Assembly (NCBI RefSeq): GCF_001590925.1 | Contig: NZ_BCTU01000026.1 | Location: 1 to 64,000 of the forward strand | Source: Serratia plymuthica NBRC 102599 | Lineage (GTDB): Bacteria; Pseudomonadota; Gammaproteobacteria; Enterobacterales; Enterobacteriaceae | Reading direction: 5' to 3' | Length of the DNA stretch: 64,000 nucleotides | In this document: piece by piece, positions 46,079 to 54,749 of the stretch | Position numbering within the stretch: position 1 is the stretch's first letter | Layout of the letters: every line of letters begins with the position of its first letter | Made by a program: the position numbers and the translations under genes | Notes under the pieces: model-generated | The model's input: the letters and a program-made list of their open reading frames with translations, nothing else | Database searches by the model: none | Told to the model about the DNA's origin: nothing

Positions 46079-47482
46079 TTATTTGGATGAGAACTGCTGG
46101 TTTAAATAATTACTGGTGCCATTAAGTTTGGACATCATGGTATCGAGTTGAACAAACTGTTGTTTATAGCGGTCGATGGTGCTCTGAATACTTTCTGTCA
46201 CGCGGGTAATTTGCGTATTCAGGCGATCGAGATTGGTGTTGATACTCTTGGTCGCATTCTCGAGCACACCGCCGGCTTTAATATAACTTTGAATTTCATT
46301 GTGGATTTCGGTCGCCATGCCGGTATCCGTGCCATTGCCGGCAAAGAAATTCGCCACCTGGGCGGGTTTCTCATCGATGGCTTTTTTCAGTTTCTCGCTA
46401 TCGAGCTCGAGCTTGCCGGTTTTCACATTGGTGGTGATCCCCAGATTGCCCAGCCCCTTCAGCTCCGGGTTATCCTGCGCCGCGCTGAGCGCGCTTTTGA
46501 TTGAGGATTGAATACCGCGCAGCGTGTTGTCGCCCAGCAGCGCGCCGTTTTTCGCCGACTGCTCTTCGCCGCTTTTCACCGGGGTAAACTTGGACAGCGA
46601 ATTAAAGGTGTCCAGCAGAGAGTTGTAGCTGTCGACCCAGCTTTTGATTTTATCGGCGGAGCCGGTTTTATCGTTGCTGATCACCAGGTTTTGCGGTTCA
46701 TCGACCTTGGTCTTGGTTTTCAGATCGAGAGTCACGCCTTGCAGGGCATCGGCAATGGTGTTGGTGCTGCGTTGGATCTCCGTGCCGTTAACCTTGATTT
46801 TGGCATCCTGCGCGGGAACCGTCTGCTTCATGGCACCGCTGGGGATGCTGGAGTCGTAGCTCAGAATGTCGTTCAGCGCATCGTCATTATTGACCTTGAT
46901 CGACATCTTGTTGCTTTCGCCGGTGGCCGAGGAACTTAACGCCAACTGATACTTGTTATCGCCAACGCGCATGATACTGGCGCTGACGCCCGCTTTCGCG
47001 CCGTTGATCGCATCGCGCATTTCCAGCAGCGAGGTTTGATCGTCATTCAAAGGGATATTAACGGTTTTGGCCGGGTTACCCTGGGTGATGCTGATGGTGC
47101 GGCCGCTGGCGCCGGAGGTACCGAGTTCGGCGGCCTGATCGCTAATGGCTGCCTGAGTCGTCAGCGTCTGGGACTGCGCCAACTGTTCAACTTCGACCAC
47201 ATAGTTGCCCGGTACCGCTTTGGCATTGGTGGTAATGGTGAACTGATCGTGGGTGCTGGCGGTGGTGTTATTAAAGAAATCAGGTTTGGCCAGATCTTTG
47301 CTCAGGGTATCAAACTTCTCCAGCGAGCCTTTCAGGGTGCCGTAAGCGGTCAGTTTTGCGTTGTAGCTGGTTTGCTGGGTGGTGTAGGGCGTCAGACGTT
47401 GCTGCTCCGCTTTGGTCAGCTTGTCCAGCAAGCCGTTGAGGTCGAGTCCTGAGCCGATGCCTAATGAACTGATCGATGCCAT
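46079..47482 (-). CDS. fliD: Filament cap protein FliD
   Basis: FliD (HAP2) caps the filament and inserts flagellin subunits. The 467-residue product starts MASISSLGIGSGLDLNGLLD, the family signature, and ends with a coiled helix YKQQFVQLDTMMSKLNGTSNYLNQQF. The Thr/Asp/Ala-rich middle forms the head domains. A sigma-28 promoter lies 42 bases upstream on the same strand. First gene of fliDST, divergent from fliC. Confidence 0.97.
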   Translation of the reverse strand: MASISSLGIGSGLDLNGLLDKLTKAEQQRLTPYTTQQTSYNAKLTAYGTLKGSLEKFDTLSKDLAKPDFFNNTTASTHDQFTITTNAKAVPGNYVVEVEQLAQSQTLTTQAAISDQAAELGTSGASGRTISITQGNPAKTVNIPLNDDQTSLLEMRDAINGAKAGVSASIMRVGDNKYQLALSSSATGESNKMSIKVNNDDALNDILSYDSSIPSGAMKQTVPAQDAKIKVNGTEIQRSTNTIADALQGVTLDLKTKTKVDEPQNLVISNDKTGSADKIKSWVDSYNSLLDTFNSLSKFTPVKSGEEQSAKNGALLGDNTLRGIQSSIKSALSAAQDNPELKGLGNLGITTNVKTGKLELDSEKLKKAIDEKPAQVANFFAGNGTDTGMATEIHNEIQSYIKAGGVLENATKSINTNLDRLNTQITRVTESIQSTIDRYKQQFVQLDTMMSKLNGTSNYLNQQFSSK

Positions 47483-47523
47483 TCGTAATTCTCCTTAATA
47501 ATGACTTTATTCGCTTTACGCGT

Positions 47524-47550
47524 TTATCGGCCCAGTGGAGAAAAAGTTTA
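47524..47550 (-). promoter_or_regulatory. Sigma-28 promoter of fliDST
   Basis: On the minus strand TAAACTTT, 11 bases, GCCGATAA. Only one -35 base differs from consensus. It is back to back with the fliC promoter, 93 bases away. Confidence 0.93.
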
Positions 47551-47643
47551 CTGGAAAAATAAAAAACCGATGGCGCAATAGAGGAAGGAAAAACAGCGTT
47601 ATTTATGCCATTGCCCGAAAGCGAAAAAAAAATAAAAAATTTC

Positions 47644-47670
47644 TAAAGGTTGCAGGGGGAGGGCCGATAC
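47644..47670 (+). promoter_or_regulatory. Sigma-28 promoter of fliC
   Basis: TAAAGGTT, 11 bases, GCCGATAC. The expected start lies near 47678, leaving a leader of about 85 bases before the fliC ATG. Long leaders are usual for flagellin mRNAs and allow translational control. Confidence 0.92.
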
Positions 47671-47763
47671 CTGATGGGACGGTGGTTGACGCCGTGGGCA
47701 ACGAAGCCCGAACCTTTTAACCGTGATGCGAATATCGCAACTGATTCGTAAGGAAAGCATACA

Positions 47764-49005
47764 ATGGCACAAGTAATTAACACCAACAGCCTGTCGCTGA
47801 TGGCGCAGAACAACCTGAACAAATCCCAATCCACTTTGGGCACTGCGATCGAGCGTTTGTCTTCCGGTCTGCGTATCAACAGCGCGAAGGATGATGCTGC
47901 GGGTCAGGCGATTTCTAACCGTTTCACCGCTAACATCAAAGGCCTGACTCAGGCTTCCCGTAACGCTAACGACGGTATCTCTTTGGCGCAGACCACCGAA
48001 GGCGCACTGAACGAAGTCAACGACAACCTGCAAAACATCCGTCGTCTGACCGTACAGTCCCAGAACGGTTCCAACTCTTCCAGCGACCTGCAGTCAATCC
48101 AGGACGAAATCACCCAGCGTATGTCCGAGATCAACCGTATCTCTGCGCAAACCGATTTCAACGGCGTGAAAGTGCTGAGCGGCGACCAGAAACTGACCAT
48201 TCAAGTGGGCGCCAACGATAACGAAACTATCGATATCGACCTGAAAAACATCAACTCTGCTACTCTGGGTCTGGACAAGTTCAGCGTTGCGACCTCCATC
48301 GATCCTACCAAAGTGGGTGGCGCGGCAACGACTGTACCAAACGGCAAAGATATCGCCATCACCAACACCACCAACCTGCAGGCTAACGGTGCTGCGCCAG
48401 CCAGCTTTATCAAAGATGACGCGACCGGTGACGTTTACGCGGTAGGTACCGATGGCAAGAACTACCTGGCCACCGTTGACAAAACTTCAGGTGACATCAC
48501 GGCGATCGCAGCGACTGACACCACCGGCCTGGTCAGCACCAGCGCTACTACTACCGTTAAGCAGGAAGTGACTGCAACCGGCGCTGACGCGGCTAACCTG
48601 AAGTCTTATGACAGCGGCAAATCTTACGTTATCCAGGAAGGCACTGGCGCAAATGCCAAATACTTCAAAGCCAACATAGACACTTCGGGTAAAGTCAGCA
48701 AAGGCACAGAAATGAGCACCACGCCGACCACTGAGGATCCACTGTCTGTATTGGACAAAGCGCTGTCACAGGTTGACTCACTGCGTTCTTCTCTGGGTGC
48801 GGTACAGAACCGTTTCGATTCTGTTATCAACAACCTGAACAGCACCGTGAACAACCTGTCCGCTTCTCAGTCCCGTATTCAGGATGCCGACTACGCGACC
48901 GAAGTGTCCAACATGAGCCGTGCCAACATCCTGCAACAGGCAGGCACCTCCGTTCTGGCACAGGCTAACCAGTCTACCCAGAACGTGTTGACCCTGCTGC
49001 GTTAA
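47764..49005 (+). CDS. fliC: Flagellin FliC
   Basis: Flagellin forms the filament. The 413-residue protein has the conserved D0-D1 N terminus (AQVINTNSLSLMAQNNLNKS, SSGLRINSAKDDAAGQAISN, and the TLR5-contact region RNANDGISLAQTTEGALNEV) and the matching C terminus (SRIQDADYATEVSNMSRANI, ending QNVLTLLR). Residues about 175-325 are the variable, Thr/Ala/Asp-rich surface region, shorter than in E. coli K-12. AAGGA stands 10 bases before the ATG. Only one flagellin gene is seen in the window. A strong terminator follows. Confidence 0.98.
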   Translation: MAQVINTNSLSLMAQNNLNKSQSTLGTAIERLSSGLRINSAKDDAAGQAISNRFTANIKGLTQASRNANDGISLAQTTEGALNEVNDNLQNIRRLTVQSQNGSNSSSDLQSIQDEITQRMSEINRISAQTDFNGVKVLSGDQKLTIQVGANDNETIDIDLKNINSATLGLDKFSVATSIDPTKVGGAATTVPNGKDIAITNTTNLQANGAAPASFIKDDATGDVYAVGTDGKNYLATVDKTSGDITAIAATDTTGLVSTSATTTVKQEVTATGADAANLKSYDSGKSYVIQEGTGANAKYFKANIDTSGKVSKGTEMSTTPTTEDPLSVLDKALSQVDSLRSSLGAVQNRFDSVINNLNSTVNNLSASQSRIQDADYATEVSNMSRANILQQAGTSVLAQANQSTQNVLTLLR

Positions 49006-49034
49006 TCGATCTCCGCGATTAACCTGTCGTAAAG

Positions 49035-49059
49035 AACCCTGCTTCGGCAGGGTTTTTTT
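49035..49059 (+). terminator. Rho-independent terminator of fliC
   Basis: AACCCTGC and GCAGGGTT pair across a TTCG tetraloop, followed by a run of T residues. It lies 29 bases after the fliC stop. Confidence 0.95.
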
Positions 49060-49186
49060 ATGGTGCGCGCCCAGAAGTTAATGCATGGCGCAAATAAAGC
49101 CTATTTTGTGCGACTGTTCAGCCGATTGGCATTTTGCCCCCTACGGATAATAGCGCTGACTCTCTTATCCGCAGGTTTTAGACATA

Positions 49187-49909
49187 GTGAGCGATCTGTA
49201 TACCGCCGAAGGCGTGATGGACAAAAATTCTCTCTGGCTGCGCTATGTTCCGTTAGTGCGCCACGAGGCGTTGCGCCTGCAAGTCAGGCTGCCCGCCAGC
49301 GTGGAGCTCGACGATCTGCTGCAGGCCGGGGGAATCGGGTTGTTGAACGCCGTTGAGCGTTATGACGCCCTGCAGGGAACCGCCTTTACCACGTATGCGG
49401 TGCAGCGCATTCGCGGCGCAATGCTCGATGAGCTGCGCAGCCGCGACTGGGTGCCGCGCAGCGTACGTCGGCATGCGCGTGAAGTGGCACAGGTGATGCG
49501 GCAACTGGAACAGCGGCTCGGCCGCCCGGCCAGTGAAGTGGAGGTCGCGCAGACGCTGAATATCCCGCTGGATGAGTACCGTCAAATACTGTTGGACACC
49601 AATAACAGCCAGCTTTTCTCCTACGACGAATGGCGTGAAGAGCATGGCGAAAGCGCAGAGCCGCTGCTGGAAGGACACGAAGAGGCCAACCCGCTGCATC
49701 ATCTGCTGGAGGGCAACCTCCGCCAGCGGGTGATCGACGCTATCGACGCGTTGCCGGAGCGCGAAAAAATGGTGCTGACGCTGTATTACCAGGAAGAGTT
49801 GAACCTGAAAGAGATCGGCGCCGTGCTGGACGTGGGGGAATCGCGCGTCAGCCAACTGCACAGTCAGGCGATCAAGCGGCTACGCGCCCGTCTGGCGGCC
49901 GAAAATTGA
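49187..49909 (+). CDS. fliA: Flagellar sigma-28 factor FliA
   Basis: FliA directs RNA polymerase to class III promoters such as the five seen in this window. The start is GTG at 49187 (240 residues, SDLYTAEGVMDKNSLWLRYV), as in E. coli, with only a weak ribosome site. Region 2 includes LDDLLQAGGIGLLNAVERYD and TAFTTYAVQRIRGAMLDELR. Region 4 has ALPEREKMVLTLYYQEELNL and the helix-turn-helix LKEIGAVLDVGESRVSQLHS. It is followed by fliZ. No sigma-28 site could be placed in its own 180-base upstream gap. Confidence 0.97.
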   Translation: MSDLYTAEGVMDKNSLWLRYVPLVRHEALRLQVRLPASVELDDLLQAGGIGLLNAVERYDALQGTAFTTYAVQRIRGAMLDELRSRDWVPRSVRRHAREVAQVMRQLEQRLGRPASEVEVAQTLNIPLDEYRQILLDTNNSQLFSYDEWREEHGESAEPLLEGHEEANPLHHLLEGNLRQRVIDAIDALPEREKMVLTLYYQEELNLKEIGAVLDVGESRVSQLHSQAIKRLRARLAAEN

Positions 49910-49965
49910 GGCGAATCAACGCTTACCCTTCAACCTGATTACCGTTGCGATAACCGGACTGCCTT

Positions 49966-50475
49966 ATGCCAGGAATATTATTGAAAAAACGGCCGCTGAG
50001 TCGTTATTTGAAAGATTACAAACACAGCCAAACCCATTGCTCCCAGTGTGGTAAGTTATTGGATCGCATGGCGTTGGTGTTCCGAGGCAAGATCATTAAC
50101 AAAGATGCCATTGCGCGCATGGACCAGCCGATTGACGATAACGTCTGGCTGAATGTGCAAAATGAGCTGACCGCGCTATGCCGTTTTTGCAGTGAGATTT
50201 CCTGCAACAGCCATCCGAGCTATTTCGATATCATGGCGTTCAAACAGTATCTGTTTGAGCAGACCGAGATGAGCCACAGCACTATCCGCGAATACGTGGT
50301 GCGTCTGCGTCGGCTGGACGAAATGCTGGTGGCGCGCAACTATCCGGTGGACAAGTTCGCCAGCAGCAATAACCATCAGCGCATTATCGAAGACTTGCCC
50401 AGCGCCGCACACAATAATTACCGCATTGCTCTGCGTAAATACGACCAATACATCGCCTGGCAGAAGACCTACTGA
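49966..50475 (+). CDS. fliZ: Regulator FliZ
   Basis: FliZ promotes class II flagellar expression and, in E. coli, blocks RpoS-dependent promoters by binding DNA like a sigma factor. The 169-residue protein begins MPGILLKKRPLSRYLKDYKH and has the CPxC-like cysteines of the family in HCSQCGKLL and CRFCSEISC. A core-binding-like helical fold follows (FEQTEMSHSTIREYVVRLRR). It is 56 bases after fliA, in one operon. A CCCCGGC/GCCGGGG hairpin at 50484-50503, with a short T run, follows it. Confidence 0.95.
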   Translation: MPGILLKKRPLSRYLKDYKHSQTHCSQCGKLLDRMALVFRGKIINKDAIARMDQPIDDNVWLNVQNELTALCRFCSEISCNSHPSYFDIMAFKQYLFEQTEMSHSTIREYVVRLRRLDEMLVARNYPVDKFASSNNHQRIIEDLPSAAHNNYRIALRKYDQYIAWQKTY

Positions 50476-50483
50476 TCCCGTCT

Positions 50484-50507
50484 CCCCGGCGCGCCAGCCG
50501 GGGGTTT
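50484..50507 (+). terminator. Weak terminator after fliZ
   Basis: CCCCGGC and GCCGGGG form a 7-base stem with a 6-base loop, followed by GTTT. It lies 8 bases after the fliZ stop. The short T run suggests partial read-through into dcyD. Confidence 0.55.
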
Positions 50508-50600
50508 ACCGCTTTACGTCTCATCAAAAAGAGTGATTATTCAGCCCACATCTGATAAATCTATGCTTTGGATGTTGATACCTGTTCCCTGGGGGACGTT

Positions 50601-51593
50601 GTGAATCTGCAACAGCAACTGGCGCAATTCCCGCGCCTGGATTTAGTCGGCTCTGCCACACCGCTCGAAAAACTGTCTCGCCTTTCAGACTACCTTGGCC
50701 GTGAAATTTACATCAAACGTGACGACGTCACGCCGATGGCGATGGGCGGCAACAAACTGAGAAAACTGGAGTATCTTGCTGCCGAGGCCTTGCGACAGGG
50801 CGCGGACACGCTGGTGACCGCCGGTGCCATCCAATCCAATCACGTACGCCAAACTGCGGCGGTAGCGGCAAAACTCGGCCTGCACTGCGTGGCGTTGCTG
50901 GAAAACCCGATCGACACCCAAGCGGAAAACTACCTCACCAACGGCAACCGTCTGCTGCTCGGGCTGTTCAATGCCGAAGTGGTGATGTGCGAAGCGTTGC
51001 ACGATCCGCAGCAGCAATTGGCCGACCTGGCGACGCGTCTCGAAGGGCAGGGTTTCCGGCCTTATGTGGTGCCGGTGGGCGGCTCCAACGCGTTGGGCGC
51101 GCTGGGTTACGTGCAGTGCGCGCTGGAAATTGCCGAACAGAGCCGGCGTAGCGGCGTCGCTTTCAGTTCGGTGCTGGTGGCTTCCGGCAGCGCCGGCACG
51201 CATGCCGGGTTGGCGGTCGGCCTTCAGCAACTGCTGCCGGAGACTGAACTGATTGGCGTTACGGTTTCGCGTAAAGTTATCGACCAATTACCCAAGGTTG
51301 AGCTGATTCAAAAGGCGCTGGCCTGCTCGTTAGGCATTGACACTCTGGCGCCGATCCAACTGTGGGACGAGTATTTTGCGCCGCAGTATGGCATGCCCAA
51401 CGAAGAGGGCACGGCGGCGGTGCAGTTGCTGGCGCAGCAGGAAGGGGTGTTGCTGGATCCGGTCTATACCGGCAAAGCGATGGCTGGCCTGATCGACGGC
51501 ATTGCCCAGCAGCGTTTTTGCGACGATGGCCCGATATTGTTTATTCACACCGGCGGTGCGCCGGCGCTGTTTGCCTATCATCCTCAGGTGTGA
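50601..51593 (+). CDS. dcyD: D-cysteine desulfhydrase DcyD
   Basis: This PLP enzyme converts D-cysteine to pyruvate, sulfide and ammonia. I chose GTG 50601 (330 residues; E. coli 328): GGGGGA lies about 9 bases upstream, and the N terminus [20 protein letters not shown] aligns with the family. The PLP lysine is K52 in [12 protein letters not shown]. The phosphate-binding loop SGSAGTHAG is conserved. It stands at the head of the cystine uptake genes tcyJ, tcyL and tcyN, as in E. coli next to fliAZ. Confidence 0.95.
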   Translation: MNLQQQLAQFPRLDLVGSATPLEKLSRLSDYLGREIYIKRDDVTPMAMGGNKLRKLEYLAAEALRQGADTLVTAGAIQSNHVRQTAAVAAKLGLHCVALLENPIDTQAENYLTNGNRLLLGLFNAEVVMCEALHDPQQQLADLATRLEGQGFRPYVVPVGGSNALGALGYVQCALEIAEQSRRSGVAFSSVLVASGSAGTHAGLAVGLQQLLPETELIGVTVSRKVIDQLPKVELIQKALACSLGIDTLAPIQLWDEYFAPQYGMPNEEGTAAVQLLAQQEGVLLDPVYTGKAMAGLIDGIAQQRFCDDGPILFIHTGGAPALFAYHPQV

Positions 51594-51707
51594 CGGCAGC
51601 TTGTTATTCCATTTTGCACTATATTTATATAGTTATATTCCTTTATGCAGTCAGACGCACTGGTAAAGTGCTGATATCAAAAAAGATAAACAGAATATGG
51701 GGTGTTT

Positions 51708-52508
51708 ATGATCTTTTCCAAAGTTCGTCGTCAATTGCTGTTGGGCGTGATGACCGTTGCGCTGACCGCCGGTTTAAGCGCACAAACCTATGCCGCCGAC
51801 AATCTGCTCCAGCAGGTTAAGCAGCGCGGTACGCTGATTGTCGGGCTGGAAGGCACCTATCCGCCATTCAGCTTCCAGGGCGAAGACGGGAAGCTGGCCG
51901 GGTTCGAAGTGGATTTCGCCAACGCGCTGGCACAGCACATCGGCGTGAAGGCCAAGCTGAACCCGACCAAATGGGACGGTATGCTGGCATCGCTGGAGTC
52001 GAAACGCATCGACGTGGTGATCAATCAGGTGACGATCTCCGACGAGCGCAAGAAGAAATATGATTTCTCAACGCCTTATACCGTGTCCGGTATTCAGGCG
52101 TTGGTGAAGAAGGGCAACGAAGGCACCATTGCCAAGCCGGAAGATCTGAAGGGTAAAAAGGTCGGCGTTGGCCTGGGTACCAACTACGAGCAATGGCTGC
52201 GTGAAAACGTGCAGGGCGTTGACGTACGTACTTATGATGACGACCCGACCAAATACCAGGACCTGCGCATTGGCCGTATCAACGCCATTCTGGTTGACCG
52301 TTTGGCGGCGTTGGATCTGGTGAAGAAAACCGGCGATACGCTGGCGGTTGCCGGCCCGGCGTTCTCTCGTCAGGAGTCCGGTGTCGCGGTGCGTAAAAAC
52401 AACCCGGAACTGTTGGCAGCGATTGACCAGGCGATTGCCGAGATGCAAAAAGACGGTACGCTGGCGAAGATCTCCGAGAAATGGTTTGGCGCGGACGTAA
52501 CTAAATAA
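51708..52508 (+). CDS. tcyJ: Cystine-binding periplasmic protein TcyJ (FliY)
   Basis: TcyJ binds L-cystine for ABC import. The ATG at 51708 (266 residues) has GGGGTG 6 bases upstream; a GTG two codons earlier lies in that site. The signal peptide MIFSKVRRQLLLGVMTVALT continues to AQTYAA. The solute-binding signature GTYPPFSFQGEDGKLAGFEVD (in part) and KWDGMLASLESKRIDVVINQ match E. coli FliY closely. Its stop overlaps the tcyL ATG by one base (TAATG). Confidence 0.96.
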   Translation: MIFSKVRRQLLLGVMTVALTAGLSAQTYAADNLLQQVKQRGTLIVGLEGTYPPFSFQGEDGKLAGFEVDFANALAQHIGVKAKLNPTKWDGMLASLESKRIDVVINQVTISDERKKKYDFSTPYTVSGIQALVKKGNEGTIAKPEDLKGKKVGVGLGTNYEQWLRENVQGVDVRTYDDDPTKYQDLRIGRINAILVDRLAALDLVKKTGDTLAVAGPAFSRQESGVAVRKNNPELLAAIDQAIAEMQKDGTLAKISEKWFGADVTK

Positions 52509-53170
52509 TGCACGAAAGTATTCAACTGGCGCTGGATTCAGCGCCATTTTTATTGAAGGGCGCGATACTTACCCTCCAGCTTAGTCTGGGGGGCATGGCG
52601 CTCGGTTTACTGCTTGGTTTTCTGCTGGCGCTGATGCGCCTTTCGCCGTTATGGCCGCTGTCGTGGCTGTCGCGTATTTATGTGTCGCTGTTTCGCGGCA
52701 CGCCATTGATCGCTCAGTTGTTCATGATTTACTACGGCCTGCCGCAGTTCGGCATCGAATTTGATCCCTTCCCGGCGGCGCTGATTGGCCTGTCGCTTAA
52801 CACCGCAGCCTATACCTCGGAAACGCTGCGTGCGGCGATTTCGTCGATTGAAAAAGGGCAGTGGGAAGCCGCAGCCAGCATTGGCATGACGCGCTGGCAA
52901 ACCTTGCGCCGGGTGATCCTGCCGCAGGCGGCGCGCACCGCCTTGCCGCCGCTGGGCAACAGTTTCATCGGCCTGGTGAAAGACACCTCGTTGGCGGCGA
53001 CCATTCAGGTGCCTGAGCTGTTCCGTCAGGCGCAGTTGATCACCTCGCGTACGCTGGAAGTGTTTACCCTGTATCTGGCGGCATCGTTGATTTACTGGGT
53101 GATGGCGACCCTGCTTTCGGCACTGCAAAATCGTCTGGAAGCCCACGTTAACCGCCAGGATCAGGAGTAA
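52508..53170 (+). CDS. tcyL: Cystine ABC transporter permease TcyL
   Basis: TcyL is the membrane component of the TcyJLN importer. The 220-residue protein has about five transmembrane helices of the polar amino acid permease family. The conserved cytoplasmic loop is EAAASIGMTRWQTLRRVILP (residues 117-136), the EAA motif that contacts the ATPase. The start overlaps tcyJ; tcyN begins three bases after its stop. Confidence 0.96.
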   Translation: MHESIQLALDSAPFLLKGAILTLQLSLGGMALGLLLGFLLALMRLSPLWPLSWLSRIYVSLFRGTPLIAQLFMIYYGLPQFGIEFDPFPAALIGLSLNTAAYTSETLRAAISSIEKGQWEAAASIGMTRWQTLRRVILPQAARTALPPLGNSFIGLVKDTSLAATIQVPELFRQAQLITSRTLEVFTLYLAASLIYWVMATLLSALQNRLEAHVNRQDQE

Positions 53171-53173
53171 CGC

Positions 53174-53926
53174 ATGAGTGCCATCGAAGTAAAAAAACTG
53201 GTCAAGCAGTTCAACGGCCAAACGGTGCTGCACGGGATCGATCTGGAGGTTAACGCCGGTGAAGTGGTGGCGATTATCGGGCCGAGCGGCTCGGGGAAAA
53301 CCACCTTGCTGCGCAGCATTAATCTGCTGGAGGTTCCGGATTCCGGCACCATTCGCGTCGGCGATATTCAGATTGACGGTTCAAAGCCGCTGAGCAAACA
53401 GAAAAAACAGGTGCGGGCGTTGCGCCAGCAGGTGGGTTTCGTGTTCCAAAACTTCAACTTGTTCCCGCACCGTTCGGTGCTGGAGAACATTATTGAAGGC
53501 CCGGTCATCGTTAAGGGCGAGAGCAAAGCCAGCGCCGAACAGCGCGCCCGTGCTTTGCTGGCCAAAGTCGGGCTGAGTGGCAAAGAGTCCGCTTATCCGC
53601 GCCGGCTTTCCGGCGGCCAGCAGCAACGTGTGGCCATTGCCCGCGCTCTGGCGATGCAGCCGGAAGTGATCCTGTTTGATGAACCCACTTCCGCGCTCGA
53701 TCCCGAGCTGGTGGGCGAGGTGCTCAACACCATTCGCTCGTTGGCAGAAGAGAAGCGCACCATGGTGATCGTGACGCATGAAATGAGTTTTGCCCGCGAC
53801 GTTGCCGACCGCGCCATTTTTATGGACCACGGGCGTATCGTTGAACAGGGCCCGGCCAAAGAACTGTTCGCCAACCCGCAACACCAGCGCACCCAGCAAT
53901 TCCTCGACAAGTTTCTGAATCAATGA
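53174..53926 (+). CDS. tcyN: Cystine ABC transporter ATP-binding protein TcyN
   Basis: TcyN powers cystine import. The 250-residue ATPase has the Walker A motif GPSGSGKTT at residues 36-44, the signature LSGGQ at 145-149, Walker B VILFDE at 165-170 and the switch histidine in [10 protein letters not shown]. It is the last gene of the dcyD-tcyJLN group. A GGGGGC/GCCCCC hairpin at 53932-53947 separates it from the convergent hicB. Confidence 0.96.
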   Translation: MSAIEVKKLVKQFNGQTVLHGIDLEVNAGEVVAIIGPSGSGKTTLLRSINLLEVPDSGTIRVGDIQIDGSKPLSKQKKQVRALRQQVGFVFQNFNLFPHRSVLENIIEGPVIVKGESKASAEQRARALLAKVGLSGKESAYPRRLSGGQQQRVAIARALAMQPEVILFDEPTSALDPELVGEVLNTIRSLAEEKRTMVIVTHEMSFARDVADRAIFMDHGRIVEQGPAKELFANPQHQRTQQFLDKFLNQ

Positions 53927-53931
53927 GAAAG

Positions 53932-53947
53932 GGGGGCGTTTGCCCCC
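53932..53947. terminator. Hairpin between convergent tcyN and hicB
   Basis: GGGGGC and GCCCCC pair across GTTT, 5 bases after the tcyN stop and about 10 after the hicB stop. No T tract follows on either side. It may act weakly in both directions. Confidence 0.5.
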
Positions 53948-53957
53948 TGACTCTCGA

Positions 53958-54371
53958 CTAACCGACTTTCAATAATTCATTACGGGCGGCGGCGGCCAAA
54001 AAGGCGCTGCGGCTCCCATAGCCAGGATGCTGCTGCACCAGTGAATCGATGCGGTTCAGCAAGCGGTGCGGCAGAGTGATATTGATACGTTCCGCCCGCC
54101 CATCGAACTTATCCATATTGATATCGACCAGCAGCCACTGCCCGCCGTTCAGGGTGTCGTTTTCCTGTGCCAGATGGAAGGAAACGGCCTGTGGGCGCGG
54201 AATGGCCTGGTTGTCTTCGCTCAGAAGTTCGAAATGCGCATCCAGCGCGCCTTTGGCATCTTCAAAGGCTTTATCGAGGGTATCGCCGGCAAAATAACAG
54301 CCCGGCACATCGGGGAAGAAACCGCTGGCGCTGCCGTCGAGGTCTGAATGTACATAAGCAGGGTAGAACAT
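53958..54371 (-). CDS. hicB: Antitoxin HicB
   Basis: HicB neutralises HicA and represses the operon. I chose ATG 54371 (137 residues, MFYPAYVHSDLDGSASGFFP) because AGGAG is 5 bases upstream. The N-terminal HicB fold has FFPDVPGCYFAGDTLDKAFE, the partial RNase H-like region of the family. The C-terminal segment RINITLPHRLLNRIDSLVQQ, then SRSAFLAAAARNEL, is a ribbon-helix-helix DNA-binding domain. It follows hicA by 29 bases. Confidence 0.92.
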   Translation of the reverse strand: MFYPAYVHSDLDGSASGFFPDVPGCYFAGDTLDKAFEDAKGALDAHFELLSEDNQAIPRPQAVSFHLAQENDTLNGGQWLLVDINMDKFDGRAERINITLPHRLLNRIDSLVQQHPGYGSRSAFLAAAARNELLKVG

Positions 54372-54400
54372 AATTTCTCCTGTTAACTCATGGTACCGGG

Positions 54401-54583
54401 TTAGCACAGCCCGGCATCTTTCATGATCTGGCGCAGCGTTCCCGGCTTCAGATCTTTACGCGGGTGTGGAACGGTGATCACCAAACGAGATCCCGGGTGT
54501 TTAAACTGATGGTGGCTTCCCTTTATCCGCTCTAAAACCCAACCTTCTCGTTCTAACAGCCTGATCAGTTCTGAACTTTTCAC
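54401..54583 (-). CDS. hicA: Toxin HicA
   Basis: HicA is a small dsRBD-fold mRNA interferase. The 60-residue protein has the family pattern SELIRLLEREGWVLERIKGS, then HHQFKHPG with the catalytic histidine (about H24 or H25) and HPRKDLKPGTLRQIMKDAGL. The start is GTG at 54583, with only a modest ribosome site (GGGACGG). Toxin first and antitoxin second is the usual hicAB order. Upstream is a tandem ATACACAC repeat at about 54603-54620, possibly the operator. Confidence 0.92.
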   Translation of the reverse strand: MKSSELIRLLEREGWVLERIKGSHHQFKHPGSRLVITVPHPRKDLKPGTLRQIMKDAGLC

Positions 54584-54668
54584 GCGCTTACCGTCCCTTT
54601 ATGATACACACCATACACACTTCATGGCAACAGGATTAATACGCTAGCGCGCCGCTTTTGTGCAGACA

Positions 54669-54697
54669 ATAAAAAACCCTGCACGGGTGCAGGGTTT
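54669..54697 (-). terminator. Rho-independent terminator of putA
   Basis: AAACCCTGCAC and GTGCAGGGTTT form a perfect 11-base stem with a 2-base loop. On the minus strand it is followed by a run of T residues. It lies about 50 bases after the putA stop and insulates hicAB from putA. Confidence 0.94.
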
Positions 54698-54749
54698 GAG
54701 AAGGGGATAGCAGAGTGGATGACAAACGGCTGCAATCCCTCTTTAAGCG

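Noticed and set aside
49060-49186. Possible sigma-28 promoter of fliA
   Set aside because: A TAAAGCCT and a GCCGATT occur upstream, but they are 18 bases apart instead of 11, so the pair is not accepted.
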